The position numbers and the translations under genes were made by a program. Below are positions 56,801-64,000 of a DNA stretch of 64,000 nt, piece by piece; position 1 is the stretch's first letter, and every line of letters begins with the position of its first letter. The stretch comes from Mugil cephalus (Eukaryota; Chordata; Actinopteri; Mugiliformes; Mugilidae). The DNA lies in the NCBI RefSeq assembly GCF_022458985.1, contig NC_061789.1, forward strand, positions 2,521,501 through 2,585,500, written 5' to 3'. The notes below the pieces were generated by a model. That model had not been told where the DNA came from. It made no database searches and saw nothing but the letters and a program-made list of their open reading frames with translations.

Positions 56801-58775
56801 CAGGCAACACAAAACGGGGCACAGGCCATGTAATACAGAAACTATTTTAAAAACACATGCATAAACTCTAGGACACACAAAAATATGTTTAAGAACTTAA
56901 TTAAAATCTCAATTAAAACTCAAATAGAACCAGGAAGTATGTTTCAAGTAGAGATTTAAAGGAGATCAGTTGATCTTAGTTCCTTGGGAGGATCATCAGA
57001 CGCACCCCGTACCTTTTTTCTTTGTTTGTTTTCAAAAAAAGGGCACAGCCATAGAGACCAATCAAGAAGACTTAAACATATTAGAAACCAGTGGAGTTCT
57101 GGTTTAAAGCCTGGAAGCACAAGGATTTCATCCTATTTTTGAATGTCAAGGAGGACATTGCTGCTAATATGATATTAATAAGTGGTATTAATCGTTTTTT
57201 CTGTTTGAATAATCCCAACAAACATGCTCAGAAAGAACATATTTATTTCCAACCGGAGAGAAGAAGTCAGAGGTAATATTTTCATACTGAACTGAAAGGT
57301 CATTATTTGTTTACGCAGCAGAGCAGTGGTCAGGAGTCAATACTCACCAGAAAAAAAAGAGTTGAATTTTTTTATTTTCAGCTGAGACAATATAGCAATA
57401 AAGTAAAAGATACGGAACAAGTGCAGCCAAAAGACAGCACCAGTTTTAAGTGCTCCATGTGTTCCCCTTTGGCAATAAAGCAATGAAGCTGAGCAAAGCT
57501 ACTGTGTGGTAACAGCTGCTGCTTGTTTTCTACAGACATATGAGCAGTGATGTCTTTAACAGGATTCTCTGCAGCAGCTTCCTGAGTGGCTTGGTTCTCT
57601 GTACGTCAATGAGGATAAATGACAGTGCTGTTGTTTACAGAACTTTTATCTCCCCTTCTGGCAATAAGAGAAATTAAACAGATCCTGTAGATTTAAGCTT
57701 GTTGCGTACTCTGCGATAAGCAAGAAATTTGGTCTCTCTTCTCAGGCTGCGAGAACAAGAAAAAAAGTTCTGATCAGGTAATTTATACATCATGAGAAAA
57801 CGAAGTGCCGAACCCCTGGGAAGTCGTCATAGGCACCATTCATTCAGCATGCACCCACACACGGTATGTTGATCCCTACCCAGGGAATTCATAGAACCCA
57901 GGTTACATTTATAACTTTTTGTTATAAACGTTTGCTTCCCTTTCCAAACTCAAACACCGTCATTCTGCAAAACACAGAGACACTGACCTGACTCAAATTA
58001 CTTTGGCTTTACCAGCATTGTGTGAGCATGTTGTAGTTCCATAGTGCCACCACTGGGTGGCAGTGAACATTCAGATAAACTGAAAACTGACAACTCGGGA
58101 TCAAAGCACAAATAATTTTGTAATAATTCATTTAGTCTCGAAAGCTTTGATAATATCTGTATATACAGTATAAATAATAACCTATAGATGATGATTTTAT
58201 TATATTTAACTTTATTGTAATTGTGCAGAATACCAATGATATTTACTTTGCATCTAACCAGAAGCGTAGAGGTGTTATTTACACAAAATGCAGGTATATG
58301 TATTGACTCTTTGTTCTTAGCAGTATTTACAGTATTTGACTGTTGTACAGAGTAAAAGTAAAGAAGTGAATCTAAATGACTAACAAACAACTACAGCATG
58401 ACAATGAATTTTTTGCTTTTAAATCATTATGCGGAGCAGTCGATGTATATTGCAGGGTACAAGGGTTAAGATGTTCAGAATTCCAAGATAAACACAAAAC
58501 TTTGTAAAGGCAGCTGACTCTGAGTCAGGTATCCCCCATCGAAATAAACACATGCACCACTTTACAAAAAAACAAAACGCATTCTTCCAGTGAACGTGAC
58601 CCTATTGACCCATAATTAGTCAGAGACTCTAGTCTTATGATGCGATGGGAAGTGAAACTTCTTGAGTTTGTAATCCTAACCCTAACCTAACTGTATAATA
58701 ACAGGCTCAACACTCAAAAAGTGTAGAGCCCCAGACAAATGGTCCGGCCCCTACAATTAGAGAAAACGGTGAAAT

Positions 58776-58880
58776 TAACCAAGGTTGTTAAAGCTAAAGT
58801 AAAATAAACCTAAAACTAGTTGAGAAAACCAAACATTTAATTAGCTAGCAGAAAGTTTTCAGTTTCAAAACAAGAGCAAC
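58776..58880 (+). repeat. Dispersed AT-rich repeat fragment, copy 1
   Basis: gagaaaaccaaacatttaat and neighbouring aaaagtaaaat-type terms recur at about 59210-59330. Probably fragments of one fish repeat. Confidence 0.4.
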
Positions 58881-60224
58881 TACTCTAGTTCCTGTGGTAA
58901 CATGGTTCCATGGTCAACCTGTAGTTTCCCATCTCAACCATTCACTGGAGAAAGAGGACAGCATCCATTTCCTCCAGCTACAGGTAAGAAATCTGGTCAT
59001 TAACAAAAACTAGTCATTCAAGTTTGTGATGAGTAACATTTCTGTTTAAGCCCCAAACACCAGAAACGTCTTCATGATGCCCTGTTAGTCCGGTTGTTTC
59101 CAGCTGTTTATCGATGTATGATGACCTGGATGACTGAGAACTCACAGACGTACTGTAAGTAGCATTTGCTCTTTTGTACTTTAAATGCTTTGTTTCCTCC
59201 CCCAGTTTTAGTTAGTTATGAAAACCTTGGTTAAGTTTCTTTCTCATTTCCATTGTTTGTTCTTGACTGAAAAATAAAAGTAAAACTATGTGAGAAAACC
59301 AAACATTTAATTAAACTAAATAAAAGTGGGATCTGTGACAAAGAGGAAATGTTGCAATTGTGTGTGAGGAGTCTCCCAGGTCATTGTGTACCCAGTATTA
59401 TTGAGCTGTTTGTCTGGACATCACAATGTTTTCATGAGTAAAGTCTGTTAAGTTTACATTTTTCTAAGATGGTTCATATTAGTTTATTTACTGGCTACGA
59501 TGACGGGTGAGATTTGTCTTAAGGAAACACATTTCCATAAATAGAAGCATTAGTTTGTGTGTGTGTTTATGTGAAAGGCGCCTGTGTCTTCAGATCTGCT
59601 GACTGTCTTGAGACCAGGTCTTAAGGGCGAGAGGAAAAGTATCACAGCCCTGTGGTGCCCCTCTGAACTCCTGATCCAGCATTTACCAGTGACGAGCCAC
59701 GTTAATAAAATCTTCTGAGATGCATCATGTGGAGAAATTGGATCCTTTAAATGGCTTCACATCGTATGGACTGGACAGTCCGTTGGGTCAGGGATAAACG
59801 GCAGCTTTTCCAGATAAGAACAAACTGCACACTGTTTGCACAATCCAAACCAACAGCTGAGCCAAGTTCCCACGGACGTTCACTCACAGGTCCATGTGCA
59901 AAAAAACAAAACAAAACAAAAAAACACAGTACAGAAAATATGCGGAGTGATTTTGAGAGAAGTAGAAAAAAATCTAAAAAATATTAACATGTTCCATTGT
60001 TAGGGTGTTTCTGAAGAGGACACTTTTGTCCCTTTATAGTAACAACATAACCATTTTAAAATCAGGTGCGAGGGTTAAAGAAATTTCAGTTTGCGGGAGT
60101 AAATTATAGAGTAAAACTTAAAAAATATATATATGAAAAATGCCTAATCAACCAATTTTGCGAGCTCCCTGCAGCACCCCCTGTTGGAGACCTTTGTTGT
60201 AGAACAAGCACACTCTATAATAAG

Positions 60225-60345
60225 ATAATAGAGTATAAGATAATCTATTTATCCTACAGTGTTGCTGCAGCAGATGATTTAAAGGACAGTACACACAACA
60301 GATAGAAAAGTAAACACTAAATAAATACAAAAAAATAGCAAATTA
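60225..60345. repeat. Fish interspersed repeat, shorter copy
   Basis: It reads aagataatctatttatccta then cagtgttgctgcagcag, the same family start as 56270. Confidence 0.4.
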
Positions 60346-61605
60346 AGCACTAGTCGTTATGTATCTGTGTTCTTGCTTGGTTCTTTAGCCAAAAACATGT
60401 TTTTTTACTTCACTTAAAACTGTAAAAAAAATTGTTCCCTTTTGACTTAAACCACGAGGGAAGAAGAACGATGAAGAAACACAAACAAGAGTGAGGTAGA
60501 GACAGCGGCTACATATAACAGCTCCACTTTCCTTCACGTCTAACAGCTTCTATGTCCCGTCTTCTCCACTGCAAAGGGCTCAAACAAGATTAGCCTTCAT
60601 TTCTCGTTGTTCTGCCTATTTTTGACACGTGCTTCTACCACGACTCTGAGCAGCACAAGCAGCATCTCAAGTACCTGAGGGAAGCCAAGTACTGAAGTTC
60701 CTCCATCCACGTAAATAAACATATATTTACAGCCTGGTACAAAAGAAAACAAACACGTTTTATTACAAAAGTTTTACTCTCATGACAAGTTTACATGGGA
60801 GCATTTATATAGAACTCACGTATTTAAACCTAAGGCTTAAAGTTTTTTAGGGAAAGCATTTAGGGAGTGGTGGGTTTGGCTCGACGGGCTGATGCCGTCT
60901 CAGGTTGCTCATCGGCTTCATTCATGGCTACGCTCAGCTCCACTCACGCTCCACTTCTCTGACCCTTTCTGACTGAGAAGCTGGAAGACGGTTCAGCACG
61001 GAGGGTTTTGTCCATCTTTACGCTGCATCTAGTGAATGGTAACCATGGCAACCTTTATTCCAGTGCTCCATCAGAGTTAGAAAAGAATAAATAAGTTAAA
61101 GTTGAATTAGTTTTATGATGCACAGGAGTGACGTGTGCGGCTTTGACTCATGAGTCAGATCCTTCTGAGTCTCCGGCTCCTTTTCCCTTTCACTCCCTCT
61201 GCCTCATTTCTCCGTCACTAAACTTTACTTCTTCTTCTGCAGTAACATTGGACTCTTGCTCTACAATATACTCTCGCAGGCTATTTACAGTAGGTGGGCA
61301 TTAAGACAGCTGGCTGTGCCAAATATTTGTCCGTCTCCCGGGCAACAAATTCATTTCTATTTCTGTCCCGTTCCCTCTTGCAGTCAGTCTCAACTCGGAC
61401 AGTTTACAGTCTAACAGTGTCATGTCAGTAAATGGTCCGTCACTAATTAGCCCGACTTCGCAGAGGTCTGCAAAAACTCACTAAATGAGTTATTGATGAT
61501 CTACAACAGCACCCTGGAATCATTTGGCTGGTGTGCAGCAGCGATGGCGCAGTTCTATTTGCTGTTGGAGATGTCGCTCCGGTCGGAGGGAACCTCCCCC
61601 TGCTG

Positions 61606-61612
61606 TATAAAT
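61606..61612 (+). promoter_or_regulatory. TATA box of the galectin gene
   Basis: TATAAAT lies 95 bases before the start codon. Transcription would begin near 61637 and give a leader of about 64 bases. The surrounding DNA is GC-richer than the flanks. A TATA-driven promoter with a short leader is typical of galectin-1-type genes. Confidence 0.6.
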
Positions 61613-61700
61613 TACAGCCTCCAGTGAGGGTGCAGGGAGGCGAGGCCCTGCAGCACTCTCACTTCTTCTCAGCCGGCTGTGACTGACGACATCTGCAAAG

Positions 61701-64000
61701 ATGATGAAAGTGAGTAGAATCTTTAACCTCTATGTATTTTGCATTTCATTGCCATGTCTTAAACTGGTTTAAGACACAGCTGGGATTAGTTTGTGTTTTA
61801 TTTTCGGCTAACTTCACTAGCCACACTGAGCTGTGACACTCATTTATTTAGCTTTCGAGAGCTCGTGCATTCATTTGATTGCCTTTTATGGTCAAAACAT
61901 CCATCCCCCGCGCACTTTAGTAACCTTTTAACCAAAAGGAGCTTTCCCAGCTGTTGCAAAGCCATCTTATCACACTCTCCAACTGTCTTTAAATTACACA
62001 GAAACAGACAAGCCCATTGCCAACATTTGTCCGTTTCATTCCAGTCATGCCTCCTCTACGTCAGCGTTGGACGCAGGCAGCAGTGCACTCTGGTCCCTCT
62101 GAGTTCATAAACTGAGCAGATTATAATATAGACCCTGTGGTTTAAATCAGAGGCTCAAATCATATTACAGGGTGGAATGAAACAGGGACAGTAACGTGAG
62201 GACCAGAATAGATGCGACAATACTCTCCATGACCTCTTGGAGTGCCAGTCAGAGGTCTGTCCTTGCAGGGTGACAGGAATGAATCAATCAAGATCATTTA
62301 TTTATTTGTGGCTGTTAGATTCTGTGCATATTTAGAGTGTTTCTGCCAGTGAGTTGTGGAATGAATTTCCATGTATGAAACAATAGAGTGTGCAGAGGGT
62401 TTTGACAGATGGAGATGGAGAGAACCTGCCAACTCTGACCTCAGCCCAGTTCAAGCCCCGGTGCTACTTATCTGTTATACTTTACACATAGATGCTGACA
62501 TGGAAACGACATCTCGTCAGTCTTCTCCTTCCCTTCCTTTCATTTCATGTTCTTGTCTGAACTTTCAGATGATTCTCAGTTGATTTCTGTTCACAGAGAG
62601 TGAATAGAAAGTGAGAAACTGAGAGTCTGTACCCTCCAGAAAAAGCAGCAGTGAGGAAGAGGCCAGTAGAAAGAAAGGGGGAAGAGAAGAGGAAGTAGAG
62701 GAGAAGGGATAAGATGAAGCAAGCGGAGAAATTCATATAGCAACGTATAAATATAACACAAACTAGGTGAGGATGCTTGTTGAGGCATAAAAAATTTAAA
62801 ACGGAGAAACGAGGAGCATTCAAAGAAAAGAGTGATTGTGCAATAATTGCAGACAAAACCAATGAGAAGCATCCAGATCCACACATCACAGAGACATGAT
62901 GCTTCTCAGTCGAACATTATCAGCAAAACCAAATCAATGTTTGGGCTCCTGCTGACGTTATAATGTCATCAGCCTCACACATCACTGGTCTAAAGTTTTA
63001 GAACAGCATCAGTATCCCCTTGTATAGTTGGTCAGGGTTTCATCCTACAACAAGAACTTTAGTCCAAGCTCTACCAGAACTAACTCAGCATAAAAACAAG
63101 ATGGAAAGCTTGACATGGAGTGTCTCTAGACTTTAACCATCATTTCATTTTAGAAAGAAAGAACGTCACAAGTGTGTTCACATGTTAAATCAGCCAGAGG
63201 TGGTCACTGTGATGAGTCCAAAGTTTAGAACAGATTGTGGGTGACATATTGATTCCATGATTTATTTATTTTTTTGTTCATTTGGTCTATGCTTTCATTT
63301 CAGAGTAAAATGAGACATTAACTGCATACACTTCAATAAAAAAAGAAAGAAATATTGGAGTGTTCTAAAACTTTTGACTCAGATAATTAAAATTCCAATC
63401 CCTTACAAGCTAAGCTTTTATAATCACATTGTTCTGATGTCTGCTAACATACTTCATTTTTTTGTGTGTGTGTCAAAAATCTAAAACTCTCAAAGGCTGC
63501 TGTTTTTGTAATATTTCACATCATCTTTGCAAAACGACAAAATATGAAGCAGTTATTTCACAACTAGACAGATAGCTCAAGTATAATTTCATAATCAAGG
63601 CAAAGCTCAGTGTTCCTCTGCCACATGTACAGTAACAACTGGGCAGAGATTTTTTTTTTGCTGTGATTGCACTTAGGAAACTATTACTTGGAGACTTCAT
63701 CTCAGTTTTCCACATTTGTAGCCAAGCTTGTGAAAAAAAAAAAATGTCCATAGCAACAGGAGGACGAAAAAAAGGCAGCTGGGATCTTTGACCAGTCAGT
63801 GAATGAGAGGAGATTAATTGAAAACACATGTCTGGATGAAGTGAGGGTCGAGTTGGCTGAGGCCTCCTGGTTTCTGCCTGAAGCTGCGATTAGAATTGTC
63901 TCTAGTAAAATCTGGTTGAGTTAGCGCATAATACCTTGTTAATCACCACCTTGTTTTTGCACAGGATTTGATCATCAAGAACATGTCCTTTAAGGTCGGA
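61701..64000 (+). CDS. Prototype galectin (LGALS1/LGALS2-like), first two exons, cut by the window edge
   Basis: Galectins are cytosolic or secreted beta-galactoside-binding lectins. Exon 1 codes only ATGATGAAA (61701-61709) followed by a gtgagt donor. Exon 2 begins at 63965 after the acceptor tttttgcacag and reads DLIIKNMSFKVG up to the window end. The joined start MMKDLIIKNMSFKVG matches the first strand of the galectin fold (the KNMSFKVG or VKNM-type motif) in fish galectin-1/2. A tiny first coding exon and a phase-0 intron also fit LGALS1/2. The carbohydrate-binding residues lie beyond the window, so I cannot separate lgals1 from lgals2 paralogues. Human LGALS1 and LGALS2 are syntenic with GTPBP1 and SGSM3 on 22q13.1, which supports the call. 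Confidence 0.8.
61710..63964 (+). other. Galectin intron 1
   Basis: This is a 2.25 kb intron between gtgagt and tttttgcacag. It is AT-rich with a purine-rich patch (about 62590-62730). The open frames in it show no family similarity and sit on both strands without splice logic. No mobile element was recognised. Confidence 0.65.

Larger units (their letters stand above)
55701..61600. other. Intergenic region between GTPBP1 and the galectin gene
   Basis: AT-rich DNA with the repeat fragments listed separately. The copy of the 15934 repeat is at 57750-57795. No exon of either neighbour and no further gene could be supported. Confidence 0.45.

Overview
This window is nuclear DNA from a ray-finned (teleost) fish, probably a percomorph. 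Split genes with GT-AG introns, an intact Tc1-type transposon, BED-finger hAT relics, L2/Maui-type LINE fragments and many CA/GT microsatellites support this. There is no operon structure, CRISPR array or prokaryotic feature. No tRNA or rRNA gene was recognised.

Layout. Positions 1-33,800 are a gene-poor flank of AT-rich DNA and repeats: a 1.6 kb Tc1-type element with an intact transposase (1293-2898), two inverted copies of one hAT family (about 6515-7025 and 23859-24517), a third hAT-type relic (about 15975-16510), LINE reverse-transcriptase fragments (about 10185 and 10796; 18160-18860), three copies of an unnamed repeat (20640-21400) and a long purine-only tract (15367-15655). Three genes follow. 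SGSM3 (+) has its coding exons at 38405-45377, with a probable CpG-rich promoter and untranslated first exon near 33,900. GTPBP1 (-) has 14 coding exons from 55574 down to 47868, so its 3' end converges on that of SGSM3 with about 2.5 kb between the stop codons. A prototype galectin gene (+) starts at 61701 behind a clear TATA box and runs off the right edge in its second exon. In human, SGSM3, GTPBP1 and LGALS1/LGALS2 all lie on 22q13.1, which supports the assignments.

The three genes are neighbours by synteny and not by pathway. SGSM3 is a TBC/SH3/RUN regulator of small GTPases, GTPBP1 is a translational-type GTPase of the mRNA decay and ribosome-rescue field, and the galectin is a beta-galactoside lectin.

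The most interesting observation is a diverged, in-frame duplicate of the SGSM3 terminal coding exon (44478-44549). It would give an alternative C-terminus, and its stop codon sits exactly at the exon border. No wholly new biological system was found. The other points of interest concern mobile elements and splice-site architecture.
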